Source: Listeria cossartiae subsp. cossartiae (GTDB lineage Bacteria > Bacillota > Bacilli > Lactobacillales > Listeriaceae). From it: a stretch of DNA of 64,000 nucleotides. The stretch is taken from assembly GCF_014224155.1 (NCBI RefSeq), contig NZ_JAASUI010000006.1, forward strand, positions 1 through 64,000. The letters run 5' to 3'. The notes below the pieces were generated by a model. It was not told where the DNA came from. It ran no database searches and was given only the letters and a program-made list of their open reading frames with translations. Of this stretch, positions 9,848-18,858 are shown piece by piece. Both the position numbers and the translations under genes were made by a program. Position 1 is the stretch's first letter. Every line of letters begins with the position of its first letter.

Positions 9848-10750
9848 TTGCATATCTTACTTACAGGCGCAACGGGTTTTATTGGTGACCATTTAGTGCA
9901 TGAGTTAGAAAAATCTGATCACGAACTTTACATTTTAACGAGACAAAAGTTAAAAAACCGCGCGAATGTACATTATATTGAATGGTTGAATGATGATAAA
10001 TTACCTAATTTAGACGATTTGCCAGTGGATGTTTGTATTAACTTTGCAGGCGCTGGTTTGATGGATGAAAAATGGACTTATGAAAGACAGAAAGTGATTG
10101 TAAATAGCCGCATCGAAGCTACTTCAGCGCTTCTATCAATTGTGAAGAAAATGAACTCCAAGCCAAAACTGTGGATTAATGCAAGTGCAATTGGGGCTTA
10201 TACGTCCTCTAAATCAACTATTTATCTGGATACAGAAGAAAATAACTATGCCGATAATTTCTTAGGAAAAACGGTTTATGAATGGGAAAAAACGGCGAGT
10301 GCGGCGAGTGATTTAGGTATTCGTGTTGTTTATGCGCGCTTTGGACTTGTACTTGGGACAGACGGTGGCTCCTTCCCTGTTTTTGAAAAGTTATTTCAAA
10401 CTTATACGGGTGGCCGTTTTGGAAATGGTAGACAATGGTATTCATGGATTCATGTTGATGATGTTGTTGCGGCGTTATTATTTATTTTTGATCATGAAGA
10501 GATAAGTGGTGTCGTTAATTTTACTGCCCCACATCCTGTCCAAGAAAAGAAATTTGCAGAACGGCTCGGGAAAAAGATGCATAAACCATATAAAACGCCC
10601 GTCCCTAAAAAAATTATCAAATTTATTCTCGGTGAACGTGCCATGACTATTTTAGACAGCCAGCGTGCTTATCCGGAAAAATTAATGAGTCATCATTTTG
10701 AATTTCGCTTTGAAACTTTGCAAGAAGCGTTAGATGATTTGCTTGATTAA
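9848..10750 (+). CDS. TIGR01777-type NAD-dependent epimerase/dehydratase (YfhF-like)
   Basis: A 300-residue extended short-chain dehydrogenase. The Rossmann TGATGFIG is at the extreme N terminus, and the C-terminal DUF1731-like segment (about 245-300) is typical of the TIGR01777 epimerase family, related to Bacillus YfhF. TTG 9848 is preferred as start because AGAGGTGA lies 5 bases upstream; a GTG at 9839 overlaps that site. The substrate is unknown. The upstream sigma-B-type promoter indicates a stress-response role. Confidence 0.82.
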   Translation: MHILLTGATGFIGDHLVHELEKSDHELYILTRQKLKNRANVHYIEWLNDDKLPNLDDLPVDVCINFAGAGLMDEKWTYERQKVIVNSRIEATSALLSIVKKMNSKPKLWINASAIGAYTSSKSTIYLDTEENNYADNFLGKTVYEWEKTASAASDLGIRVVYARFGLVLGTDGGSFPVFEKLFQTYTGGRFGNGRQWYSWIHVDDVVAALLFIFDHEEISGVVNFTAPHPVQEKKFAERLGKKMHKPYKTPVPKKIIKFILGERAMTILDSQRAYPEKLMSHHFEFRFETLQEALDDLLD

Positions 10751-10751
10751 T

Positions 10752-10792
10752 AAAAAACCAGACGCTGATTTTACTCAGTGTCTGGTTTTTTT
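10752..10792. terminator. Bidirectional terminator overlapping the end of mprF
   Basis: AAAAACCAGACGCTG and CAGTGTCTGGTTTTT form a strong stem with one or two mismatches. The mprF stop codon (10771) lies inside the hairpin, so the terminator doubles as coding sequence on the minus strand. Confidence 0.85.
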
Positions 10793-13368
10793 GTTTCTTC
10801 TTCAAGCGGGAAATCAAGGACGACTTGGTTGTTTGCAAGTGGTCGTTTTTTACCAACAAGAATCATTAGTTGTAACATCGTGAAAGCAATCGAGCTTCGT
10901 TTTCTGAAGGCAACAAATTTTTGTTCCCATTCGGTAACATATTTGGATTTGAAATTACGTAATCCTTTGAAGCCGTAGAAGCCTTGGCTATAACGATAAA
11001 CAAGTCCCGCTAATCGCTCTCCTAAAAAGGCATATTTACTTTCCCCGACATTCGCAAGTGGCGCCATGCCGGCATTAAATGTTTGAAAGCCGTCTTCTTT
11101 GGCTTGTTCGAATAAGTTGATGAAAAGGAAATCCATAATACCGGATGGCGCTTCTTTGGAATAACGCATTAAGTCGATGGATGTCATTTCATCTGTATAA
11201 GATGGCATCATTGAAGCAAAACCAACGACAGTGCCCTCTCCATTTTTAGCAATCGCAATTGGTGCTTGTTCGAGATAATAGGTATCAAAGAAGCCAAGTG
11301 AAAAACCTTTTTCTTCTCTGCCATCCAACCATTCATCAGAAACTGCTCGTAGCGTCGTCCATGTTTCATGACTGTATGGTGGATTTATTATTTCAAAAGT
11401 ATAGCCTTCGCGTTCTAACTTATTCATTAGCGCGCGTTCGCCTTTTTTCTTTTTGCCGCTCATGGTGAAGTTTTGGACGTCTACGAAACCTTCTTCACCA
11501 AGCTTGATAAAGTCAAAACCGTGATCGTGTAAATAGGGAATCATCGTACCGCGAACTTCATAGAAAACTGGTCGATAACCGAAACGATCCGCGTTCATCA
11601 TCACTTCTTCAATCGCATCTTCCATTTTATCCATATTCCCGGTTGGCTCTCCCATGATAACCATTTTGTCGGCGATAATTCGGTAAGAGAAAAGCACTTC
11701 CCCGTTTGCCGCCCAGAAAAGGAGTTTATCACGCAAGAACATAGTATGGCTGACTTCATTTCCACCCCATTTTGCTAGGTGGTCGCGTACTTTGACTGCT
11801 TCAAATGGTGAGCCTAATTTTTCTTTTGTTGTGGATAAATAAATGTAGATAACGACTAAACTAACGACGGCGATAAAGACGCCGACAAATCCGACTAGCC
11901 AGAGATGTTCAGAGGCAATACGTAAATAGTCTGGGATTTCTTTGGAATGTTTGATATTTGGTGAATTGTAAATACCAATAACGATATAACCTGCCAAACA
12001 AACAATGAAAATAATGCTATCAATAATTACTTTACTCCACGTATAAACCAGTTTTTCCCGGTAAAATTCATTGCGAGCTAGGAATAAACATAATAAAACA
12101 ATTCCTAAAAAGATAGCTTGCTTGATTGAGAATACGCGAGCTAATGTGTTGAAAATCGCGCAACCTAGTACAATAACCGTAATAATGTAAGCTTTTTTCG
12201 TTTTACATTCAATCCCTCGTGCAAGTCCAAGTAGTAAAAATCCGAATGCAACGATGGTAATTTGGGATGTAAATAAGAAATTAAATGGCATAATTTTATA
12301 CAGGAATGGCACATGATAGATTGCGTTTGGAACAGATGAAGATAAAATTAACAATAAACCAGATCCATAGACGAAAATAACTAAAAAGCGATGCGCCACT
12401 TTTTGTAAAAATAGTAATGGTAAGCCTTCTAAAAAGTCATTCACTCGTTTGCCGGCTTTTTGAACGAAGAATAACAGCCCAACTACGAATGGAATAATAT
12501 AGTAAAAGATTCGATAAAACAGCATCCAAGCGAGCGCTAACTCTTGTGAAACGCCTAATTGGCTTAGTCCGAGAATCATTACAACGTCAAACGTCCCAAC
12601 TCCACCGGGAACCATGGACGCGATTCCGATAACAGAAGCGATGACGAATAACGGAAATACTTTGAAGATGTCTACTGGTTCTCCCATCAACGTACCAATA
12701 ATAGCAAAACAACCAAAGGCAAAGCCCCACTCTAAAAGGGACGCTGCAATTAAAGTTAATTCTCTTTTAATTGGTAAATCGACGAACAGTGACTTACTTT
12801 TCCATTTTGTGATTGTGAATAAAATAGGGAAATAAAGTCCCCCAGCAAGTAGCCACGGCCAGTAATTAACAAAATGATCTGCAAATCCTGGAATGAGTAG
12901 TGTGGCTAATGATACTAAACAATAAATCGATAAGCCGGATACTAAGAATAAAGCAATTTTGGAAATAGCTAGTAAAATTTCTTTATGAGAGGCATTTTTT
13001 CCGTAGAAACTTGCTCTTAGACTGGCTCCTAACACCCCACCGAAACCGCCAATATTCGTAAAAGTATTGGTAATCCAACCAGAAGCAATGACATGCGATG
13101 AGGAAAACTTTCCGGGTAGCAACTTAACAATGACATAATCATATAAAAGCATTGGTGTCACTGCGATTAAGCCGACGATAAACATAATAAAGATTTGTTC
13201 TGGGCTTTGGGAAGTGATATTGGCTTTTAATGACGAATAGTCAATTCCGGTTGCAATATTAATAATTTCGTAGATAACAAATCCCATCACAAAAGTGATA
13301 AAGACAATTTTGACGATGGTGCTATTTTTTTGAAACCAAGCATAGGCTTGCATTAATTTTTCTTTCAT
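10771..13368 (-). CDS. mprF: Bifunctional lysylphosphatidylglycerol synthase and flippase MprF
   Basis: An 865-residue membrane protein, full length for MprF. The N-terminal two thirds hold about 14 hydrophobic segments (flippase domain, residues about 15-510). The C-terminal part (about 530-850) is the soluble DUF2156 aminoacyl transferase domain. MprF moves lysine from Lys-tRNA to phosphatidylglycerol and flips the product, reducing surface charge and giving resistance to cationic antimicrobial peptides. A VanZ-like gene precedes it by 26 bases, so both probably share a promoter near 14.1 kb. The L. monocytogenes orthologue is reported as a VirR target, and the cognate kinase gene virS is also in this window. 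Confidence 0.95.
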   Translation of the reverse strand: MKEKLMQAYAWFQKNSTIVKIVFITFVMGFVIYEIINIATGIDYSSLKANITSQSPEQIFIMFIVGLIAVTPMLLYDYVIVKLLPGKFSSSHVIASGWITNTFTNIGGFGGVLGASLRASFYGKNASHKEILLAISKIALFLVSGLSIYCLVSLATLLIPGFADHFVNYWPWLLAGGLYFPILFTITKWKSKSLFVDLPIKRELTLIAASLLEWGFAFGCFAIIGTLMGEPVDIFKVFPLFVIASVIGIASMVPGGVGTFDVVMILGLSQLGVSQELALAWMLFYRIFYYIIPFVVGLLFFVQKAGKRVNDFLEGLPLLFLQKVAHRFLVIFVYGSGLLLILSSSVPNAIYHVPFLYKIMPFNFLFTSQITIVAFGFLLLGLARGIECKTKKAYIITVIVLGCAIFNTLARVFSIKQAIFLGIVLLCLFLARNEFYREKLVYTWSKVIIDSIIFIVCLAGYIVIGIYNSPNIKHSKEIPDYLRIASEHLWLVGFVGVFIAVVSLVVIYIYLSTTKEKLGSPFEAVKVRDHLAKWGGNEVSHTMFLRDKLLFWAANGEVLFSYRIIADKMVIMGEPTGNMDKMEDAIEEVMMNADRFGYRPVFYEVRGTMIPYLHDHGFDFIKLGEEGFVDVQNFTMSGKKKKGERALMNKLEREGYTFEIINPPYSHETWTTLRAVSDEWLDGREEKGFSLGFFDTYYLEQAPIAIAKNGEGTVVGFASMMPSYTDEMTSIDLMRYSKEAPSGIMDFLFINLFEQAKEDGFQTFNAGMAPLANVGESKYAFLGERLAGLVYRYSQGFYGFKGLRNFKSKYVTEWEQKFVAFRKRSSIAFTMLQLMILVGKKRPLANNQVVLDFPLEEETKKPDTE

Positions 13369-13394
13369 AACAGAGTCTCCTTAACATTTTCCAT

Positions 13395-14069
13395 TCATCT
13401 TCTTTTATTTATTCGTTTTCTAACGGACGGTACAGCATACGCGAGCATAATACCGATTAAACCACTTAACGTATTTAAAATGATGTCATCTATGTCTGTT
13501 GAACGATTAGGTGGTAGCGAAATGCCTTCGAATCCTGTAATCATCGTTGTTTGCGCAAATTGTAGTAGCTCGATGCCACATGAAGTAAGGAATACGACTA
13601 AAAGTGTTTTGCTCGCTGTGTTGGTTATTTTGAAGTAAAGCATGAAGAAAGACAGTGGGCATAACAATAAAACATTCCCGATAATTTGAAGGATGGTAGG
13701 CATCGTTGGTAATGTTTGCTTAAATGTATTTTCTATCGTTGTAAAAGGTATTAAGTTCATCATTTCTTTTTGAATATGGAAAGTTCCGGTATACGTGCTA
13801 TTCACGAAATCTCCAATTGATATGTAAGCCACTAGGTGTAATAAGATAATTATATAAAGTATAAAAACACAAAACCAGATAAAGTCTATCCAATTTTTTA
13901 GCTGCGTCATGTTAGTTAAGATGAGTGTTGCTAAAAAAAGTAAACAGCTATTAGCAATCGCATTGATTAAATCAGCGTTATTCCCAAATTGTAATGCGAG
14001 TGAAATCCCGTAAAGGAGATATAATACTGGCAATAACAACACAAAAAAACGGCATTTTTGGACCTGCAT
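13395..14069 (-). CDS. VanZ-like membrane protein
   Basis: A 224-residue protein with five to six hydrophobic helices and the VanZ-family features: an NLIPFTTI-type segment after the second loop, and S-x-G-I-E-L-L-Q-F with R-x-x-D-x-x-D-x-x-x-N-T-x-x-G (SCGIELLQ and RSTDIDDIILNTLSG). VanZ relatives confer low-level teicoplanin or lipoglycopeptide tolerance in some species; here the role is unknown. It is transcribed ahead of mprF, suggesting a shared cell-envelope defence function. Confidence 0.82.
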   Translation of the reverse strand: MQVQKCRFFVLLLPVLYLLYGISLALQFGNNADLINAIANSCLLFLATLILTNMTQLKNWIDFIWFCVFILYIIILLHLVAYISIGDFVNSTYTGTFHIQKEMMNLIPFTTIENTFKQTLPTMPTILQIIGNVLLLCPLSFFMLYFKITNTASKTLLVVFLTSCGIELLQFAQTTMITGFEGISLPPNRSTDIDDIILNTLSGLIGIMLAYAVPSVRKRINKRR

Positions 14070-14276
14070 TCTCGTATTCCAACGCCTTCCGTTTCAAAAT
14101 CAGCTTTCAGACTCTCTGAATAAGCTCCTAGTAACAGTTTAGCAGATATAAAAATGAAAAGAAAGCTTGTTTGTGCTTACATTTTTGCAAGCTTATGTAA
14201 GGGTTTCGGGTTCTTATTTTCCTTTTAACCGAAAAAGTGCTACAATTTCTTAATGATATTCGTGGAGGAGACTAGG

Positions 14277-15242
14277 ATGAAAGAATTATTAGGATTATTA
14301 AAAGAAGGTAATAAATCGGCTTTAACTGCAGCGCTTGTTAATACAGTTGTTTCCATTATCAAAGGCGTGACTTATTTTTTTACAGGAAATATTGCGATGT
14401 TTGCTGAAACGTTACATAGTCTTGGTGATGCGGCTAACCAATTTTTCGTTTTTATTGGTTCTGCTTTAAGTAAGAAACGACCAACGAAACGTTTTCCGCA
14501 TGGTTTTGGGCGGATGGTTAATTTAGTATTACTTGGTGCGGTTATTGTTGTTGGAATTATGGCATTTGAAACGATTCGTGAAGGTTTCGCGCATATTATC
14601 CATCCGACAAGTTCGACCGGTTTTCTGATTAACCTTACAGTGCTTTTACTTTGTACCGTGCTTGAGTTTTCAGTTTTAGTGAAAGCGACACACGAGATTG
14701 CACATGATGTAGGTTTGGAATCAAAAGGACTACAATTGTTTAAAGATAGCATTTTAAATCTTGGTAAGGCAAAAGCGGCAACCAAACTGGTATTTTTAGA
14801 AGATTCCGTTGCAACTGGTGGCGGACTGCTTGCGATGATTGCGGTTATTATTTCCCACTTCACCCCTTTCCATCAAGCAGAAGGTATTGCTTCGATGTTG
14901 ATTGGTGTCATGATGTTTATCGTTGTTGGAAAAGTCTTTTTGGATAATGCAGCGGGTGTTATTGGTGAGTCGGATCAAAGTATGCATATGACAGTTGGCC
15001 AGCTTGTAATGAGCGACCCGGATGTTCGCGATATTCAAGTTTTAACCGTGCTTAAAGAAGGCGATGTTTTCCATGTCGATGTCGAGGTTGAATTAGATCC
15101 AATGCTCACACTCGCTGAAGTGGATGATATTAAAGACCGTTTAGAAGAAAATATCGGTAGTCTGCGCGGTGTTGCGGATGTACTAATTTCGTTTGATGAA
15201 GATGATGCGATTCGTAACTGGGAGTATGGTGACGGACGTTAA
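14277..15242 (+). CDS. Cation diffusion facilitator family metal exporter
   Basis: A 321-residue CDF transporter. Six transmembrane segments occupy roughly residues 15-235, with the HSLGDAANQ segment (HxxxD) on helix II and DSVATGGG near helix V supplying metal ligands. A cytoplasmic C-terminal domain of ferredoxin-like fold follows. The family exports Zn2+, Mn2+, Fe2+ or Co2+ against H+; the metal cannot be assigned. ATG 14277 is chosen because GGAGGAG lies 6 bases upstream. The upstream gap contains several inverted repeats but no recognised metal-regulator box. Confidence 0.85.
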   Translation: MKELLGLLKEGNKSALTAALVNTVVSIIKGVTYFFTGNIAMFAETLHSLGDAANQFFVFIGSALSKKRPTKRFPHGFGRMVNLVLLGAVIVVGIMAFETIREGFAHIIHPTSSTGFLINLTVLLLCTVLEFSVLVKATHEIAHDVGLESKGLQLFKDSILNLGKAKAATKLVFLEDSVATGGGLLAMIAVIISHFTPFHQAEGIASMLIGVMMFIVVGKVFLDNAAGVIGESDQSMHMTVGQLVMSDPDVRDIQVLTVLKEGDVFHVDVEVELDPMLTLAEVDDIKDRLEENIGSLRGVADVLISFDEDDAIRNWEYGDGR

Positions 15243-15283
15243 AATTAAAAAACAGCCCAGTGCACGCACTGGGCTGTTTTTTA
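15243..15283. terminator. Bidirectional terminator
   Basis: AAAAAACAGCCCAGTGC and GCACTGGGCTGTTTTTT form a long perfect stem between two convergent genes. Confidence 0.92.
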
Positions 15284-15823
15284 GTCTCCTGGATTAATGA
15301 TGGCAAGCACTTGGTGGTCCTCCCATATACCGTTGATCCGAACATTTTGAACCGCGAGCCCTTCTATATGAAATCCCGCTTTTAAAAGTACTTGTTTGGA
15401 ACGTTCATTTTTTGGCATTACACCGGCTTCGATACGATGAAGTCCAAGGATATCGAAACCAAAATCTACTATTAATTGTACTGCTTCCGTTGCATAGCCG
15501 TTCCCATTATGTTCTTTATCGAGAAAATAACCAATGAATGCTGACTGCAACGATTCACGCAAAATACTAAATAAATTAATCGTACCAATTAGTTCATCCG
15601 TATCATTCAAGAAAATCCCATAATAATATTCCACATCGCTCGCAGCAAAATCCTCTAAACGTGAAATAAGCGCTTGCTGTTCTTCTATCGTATAAAATCG
15701 CTCATCCCGCTCCATCGAATAACCTTCAAAAAATGCTTTATTCGCTAAATGAAATGCTAGTTTTTGATTCGCATCTACTATTTGAAAAGGTCTTAAATAA
15801 ATCCGTTCCCCTGTAATCCGCAT
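15281..15823 (-). CDS. RimJ/RimL-like GNAT N-acetyltransferase
   Basis: A 180-residue GNAT protein. The RIM-type features are the N-terminal ITGERIYLRPFQ, the acetyl-CoA loop region GNGYATEAVQLIVDFGF and the closing LGLHRIEAGVMPKNERSKQVLLKAGFHIEG. Such enzymes acetylate ribosomal protein N termini or small molecules; the substrate is not predictable. A very good sigma-B-type promoter lies 83 bases upstream, making this a probable general-stress gene. Confidence 0.85.
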   Translation of the reverse strand: MRITGERIYLRPFQIVDANQKLAFHLANKAFFEGYSMERDERFYTIEEQQALISRLEDFAASDVEYYYGIFLNDTDELIGTINLFSILRESLQSAFIGYFLDKEHNGNGYATEAVQLIVDFGFDILGLHRIEAGVMPKNERSKQVLLKAGFHIEGLAVQNVRINGIWEDHQVLAIINPGD

Positions 15824-15905
15824 TCGTATCCCTCCCGCATTTTTCTAAATTATAAGATTGTTCTCGTTTGATTGCAAGTATGACTACTAAGCCAAATTCA
15901 TCACT

Positions 15906-15930
15906 ATACCCATTTTATAAAAAAATAAAC
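15906..15930 (-). promoter_or_regulatory. Sigma-B-type promoter of the GNAT gene
   Basis: On the minus strand GTTTAT (15925-15930), 13 bases, GGGTAT (15906-15911). The -10 is a perfect match to the sigma-B consensus and the -35 differs at one base. Confidence 0.78.
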
Positions 15931-16012
15931 CTTCTATTACGAATATAAGTGTGTTATTATGTTGATGTTAGTTATTTTTATATTATTTTTCTAAAAAATG
16001 GAGGTTTTTTTA

Positions 16013-16915
16013 ATGATTGTTAATGCGGAAACAGAAGACGCAACTCTCCTTCTCGATGGTTTACTTCAAAATGTGGCGATAATTCGTTTTGATATTAATA
16101 AAAAAGTAACTTATGCTAATGCCCTTTTTGCGGAAGCGATGGGATACTCAGAAGAAGAAATGTTAAAATTATCCCATCCTGACTTATGCTTTCCTGATTT
16201 TGTCCAAAGTGCGAGTTACAAAGCAATGTGGACAAACCTACTTGCCGGGCAAAAATTTCAAAATAAAATTGAACGTAAAAATGCACGCGGCGAACGTGTT
16301 TGGTTTGAAGCGACGTATATCCCGATTATTCGCGAAGACTTGGTCGTTGGTGTTGCTAAAATCGCAACAGATATTACAAGAAGAGAAGAAACAGTCCATG
16401 ATTTTGCATCAGGTTTGAAAAATATGGCAAACAATTTAAAAGAACATTCCACTGTAGGTAAAACGCGTAGTGAAGCTCTCCTTGAACTCGTGAAATCAAT
16501 CACGAAAGAGTCGAATGAAAATACCGATACGCTCCATGACTTGCAAACAGAGGCGCAAAATATTCATGGCATTATTAATACAATTAATGGTATTGCTTCA
16601 CAAACGAATTTACTTGCGCTCAATGCAGCAATTGAAGCCGCACGCGCTGGTGATGCTGGCCGTGGATTTAGTGTTGTCGCTGAAGAAGTTCGCAAACTTT
16701 CAAGTCGTGTAGAAGAAGCGATTAAAGAAGTGGAAAAAAGCGTCAACGGTATCACACAAGAAATTAATACGATTTCCAGTGGCACTGAACGCGTCGAAGC
16801 AAAAGTCGAGGAAAGCCAAGAAGTCCTTATTTTATCTTTAGAAGATTTTAGCCAAATTGAATCTGCCTCTACTGCCTTGGATCAAAATGCCGGTGCTTTT
16901 ACAAAAATGATTTAA
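16013..16915 (+). CDS. Soluble PAS-domain methyl-accepting chemotaxis-like protein
   Basis: A 300-residue protein with one PAS domain (about residues 20-125, with GYSEEEM and a PAC-type ATYIPI tail) followed by a methyl-accepting signalling domain. The latter has the conserved hairpin tip at about residues 200-235 ([22 protein letters not shown] and [10 protein letters not shown]). There is no transmembrane segment and no HAMP domain, so it is cytoplasmic. The signalling domain is shorter than usual because little of the cytoplasmic helices is present before the tip. ATG 16013 is used; the ATG at 15998 would place the ribosome site GGAGG inside the gene. The ligand is unknown; PAS domains often sense redox state or oxygen. 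Confidence 0.85.
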   Translation: MIVNAETEDATLLLDGLLQNVAIIRFDINKKVTYANALFAEAMGYSEEEMLKLSHPDLCFPDFVQSASYKAMWTNLLAGQKFQNKIERKNARGERVWFEATYIPIIREDLVVGVAKIATDITRREETVHDFASGLKNMANNLKEHSTVGKTRSEALLELVKSITKESNENTDTLHDLQTEAQNIHGIINTINGIASQTNLLALNAAIEAARAGDAGRGFSVVAEEVRKLSSRVEEAIKEVEKSVNGITQEINTISSGTERVEAKVEESQEVLILSLEDFSQIESASTALDQNAGAFTKMI

Positions 16916-16942
16916 CCGACTGAAAAAAGGAGCGAAGAAATC

Positions 16943-17149
16943 TTGAAACTTATTGGAAAACATCCTTCTGGTCGCGCCATTATTATCCGTTTAAGCAACC
17001 AAGAGTACCATTATGAAACCGCAAATAGTTTTGGAAGCGCCACTTCACTAATGAGAGCAAAGACAGAAGCTAGAGCCGATAGTTTTACCTCTAATGAAAT
17101 GGACCAAGGTTTACATATTGGTAACTGGCACTGGAAAGAGCTTGGATAA
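16943..17149 (+). CDS. Small conserved hypothetical protein
   Basis: A 68-residue basic protein beginning at TTG 16943, with AAGGAGCG some 9 bases upstream. It follows the chemoreceptor-like gene by 27 bases and shares its terminator, so it is probably co-transcribed. No motif is recognised. The ending GLHIGNWHWKELG and start KLIGKHPSGRAIIIRLSNQ suggest a compact beta-rich domain. Function unknown. Confidence 0.65.
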   Translation: MKLIGKHPSGRAIIIRLSNQEYHYETANSFGSATSLMRAKTEARADSFTSNEMDQGLHIGNWHWKELG

Positions 17150-17153
17150 ACGA

Positions 17154-17187
17154 AAATCCCGTCTATTTTTATAGACGGGATTTTTTA
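17154..17187. terminator. Bidirectional terminator
   Basis: AAAATCCCGTCTAT and ATAGACGGGATTTTTT form a perfect stem between convergent genes. Confidence 0.9.
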
Positions 17188-17188
17188 T

Positions 17189-17542
17189 TTACGCATTCAA
17201 ATCTTGTTCTAATTGGTCTTTAAAGGCAGTTGCCACGTCAAACACAGTAACAAATTGGAAATCGCTCACGTTGTATTGAACAACAAACTCGTTATCACGA
17301 TGGCGGACCATAATGGAAGAACGAACTTTATCACCAATTGCGTCTCCTGCTTGAGTTTCGTTATAGAAAACCCAGTGTGTTGCTTCGATGGGATTCGGTG
17401 TTTTTTCTGCGAGGTCGCTTTGAATGAGTTGTTTTATTTCGTCGCTTAATTCAGGTGCGAATTCATTTTCGATATAGCCGTACCAAATAGTTCGGTAATA
17501 CTTTGCTTCAAATTCATTTGTTTCATCAAATAGTTTTTTCAT
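17189..17542 (-). CDS. Conserved hypothetical protein
   Basis: A 117-residue acidic soluble protein with a GGAGGAAAC ribosome site 5 bases before its ATG. No family is recognised. The sequence alternates strands and helices with no signal peptide or membrane segment, and the last part (VQYNVSDFQFVTVFDVATAFKDQL) is moderately hydrophobic. It follows fosX by 28 bases in the same direction, so the two could form an operon. Confidence 0.7.
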   Translation of the reverse strand: MKKLFDETNEFEAKYYRTIWYGYIENEFAPELSDEIKQLIQSDLAEKTPNPIEATHWVFYNETQAGDAIGDKVRSSIMVRHRDNEFVVQYNVSDFQFVTVFDVATAFKDQLEQDLNA

Positions 17543-17570
17543 GCTTGTTTCCTCCTATTGGGTGTTATTT

Positions 17571-17972
17571 CTATTCATGATACCTTTTTAAGCGTTCTTC
17601 TAATGTCCCAGCGTGCAGTTCAAAGAGATGATTATCAAAGTCATAAAAATAAATCGACCGTCCCTCGCCTTGGACTCTAGGGCGTTCTGGTTTTATTTCC
17701 ACACCAAGAGATTTAATTCGCTCAATATATTCATCCACTTCCTCGGATTGAATTTGGAATGCAATATGATTGTAAGTTCGCTCTTGTAAAGAATCTCCTT
17801 CCATAATGCAAATCCACAGACCAGCAATTAGAAAAAATTTTTCTTTGGAAAGCGAAAATGTTTTGTCGCCACTAGAATAGATTTCTTCTGCATCAAAAAT
17901 ATTCTGTAAGAAAGCAGTTGTTCTATTCAAATCTTTCACAATGAGCGTTATATGACTTAATCCCGAAATCAT
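17571..17972 (-). CDS. fosX: Fosfomycin resistance hydrolase FosX
   Basis: A 133-residue vicinal-oxygen-chelate (glyoxalase-fold) metalloenzyme. Metal ligands His7, His69 and Glu118 are present, with Glu44 in the position of the general base that lets FosX add water to the epoxide of fosfomycin, rather than glutathione (FosA) or bacillithiol/cysteine (FosB). The sequence is very close to the chromosomal FosX of L. monocytogenes as I remember it. This is an intrinsic chromosomal gene, not on a mobile element, although the region just downstream of the neighbouring methyltransferase gene has been rearranged. Confidence 0.95.
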   Translation of the reverse strand: MISGLSHITLIVKDLNRTTAFLQNIFDAEEIYSSGDKTFSLSKEKFFLIAGLWICIMEGDSLQERTYNHIAFQIQSEEVDEYIERIKSLGVEIKPERPRVQGEGRSIYFYDFDNHLFELHAGTLEERLKRYHE

Positions 17973-17989
17973 AATTTTCCCACCAATCT

Positions 17990-18162
17990 TTATTTATCTT
18001 TTAACTGCAAAAGCACTACGGTCTCTACATGAGCTGTTTGCGGGAACATATCGACAAGTTGCATATAGCGAATGCGGTATTTCTTCGCAAGTAAAGCTAA
18101 ATCACGTGCTAATGTGGACGGATTACAGGATACGTAAACAAGTTGTTTTGCTTCTACTTCTA
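17990..18162 (-). pseudogene. Orphan 3' end of the TrmA-family rRNA methyltransferase gene
   Basis: Read on the minus strand from 18162 this encodes the last 50-odd residues of the methyltransferase whose intact gene ends at 18902, through the catalytic [11 protein letters not shown] region to a stop at 17990. Positions 18003-18162 match 18912-19071 at 154 of 160 bases. The fragment ends LQLKDK where the intact gene ends LQLKN, and one difference changes Pro to Leu. There is no start codon or promoter. It probably marks the original 3' end of the locus, left behind when new DNA was inserted. Confidence 0.88.
18003..18162. repeat. Left copy of a 160-bp direct repeat
   Basis: Gap-free match to 18912-19071, same orientation, with six single-base differences over 160 bases. 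The two copies bracket about 750 bases containing one accessory gene. Confidence 0.93.
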
Positions 18163-18226
18163 AGCAAGTTCATGATGCATACTTTATGACTACGTCTACT
18201 TTATTGACTAAGGATGACGATTATTT

Positions 18227-18793
18227 TCAATTTGACTGATTAATTATGTGATAGGTTTCATCACGTTGATTAAAAAAGACATATATTTTTGCTCTGTTTT
18301 TTTCTGGAACAATATCTAACTCGCCTATAAAAAGTAATGGTTTTCCATTAGCAAATTCCCATTCAGGATTTTGTAGCCATTTAGGTGGAGTTTTTAGATA
18401 TTTAAAATCTGCTTTAACTTTTTTCTTTATTTGCTCTTTTTTCTCTAATGTGTTTAAAGTATTTTTATTCAAAATTGAGCTAAAATAATCTGGGGAAATA
18501 TCTAACCATTTTGGCAAGACTGAAAATACTATATCAGCATCCTCATCCATTTTATTAGAATAGCTAAACAACTCCTCATTTTTCTCTAAATACTGTTTGA
18601 TGGCATCTTTTACATTAGATATGGAAGAAAAATCAGATGCATCAGCTTCTAAAATGTATAAACATAGATTGCTATAGTTTGTATATGGTGGGATTTTGAT
18701 TTCTTTTTCCAATTTATTTTGTAAAGCTTCGTCTTTATAAAAACGATTCAGAAATTCTTTGGCAGTAATCTTATCTTCCATAAAATCTATCAA
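18227..18793 (-). CDS. Accessory hypothetical protein inserted beside the rRNA methyltransferase gene
   Basis: A 188-residue soluble, Lys/Glu/Asp-rich protein with no signal peptide. I do not recognise it with confidence. The C-terminal PPKWLQNPEWEFANGKPLLFIG is a W/P-rich strand pair that recalls small cytosolic immunity-type proteins, but that is an impression only. TTG 18793 is the first usual start, yet AGGAGG lies 17 bases upstream of it, so translation may begin at an upstream non-standard codon or at the ATG four codons later. Its base composition is more A/T-rich than its neighbours, and it lies wholly between the two 160-bp repeats, so it was probably acquired. Confidence 0.72.
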   Translation of the reverse strand: MIDFMEDKITAKEFLNRFYKDEALQNKLEKEIKIPPYTNYSNLCLYILEADASDFSSISNVKDAIKQYLEKNEELFSYSNKMDEDADIVFSVLPKWLDISPDYFSSILNKNTLNTLEKKEQIKKKVKADFKYLKTPPKWLQNPEWEFANGKPLLFIGELDIVPEKNRAKIYVFFNQRDETYHIINQSN

Positions 18794-18858
18794 TAGTTGT
18801 ATATCGTTTTCCTCCTAAAAATATGCTTATTTAAAATGACTAAAATTGTATTAAACAA

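Noticed and set aside
14372..14863. 163-codon minus-strand frame opposite the CDF transporter gene
   Set aside because: Antisense shadow of a clear membrane transporter; composition is not protein-like.
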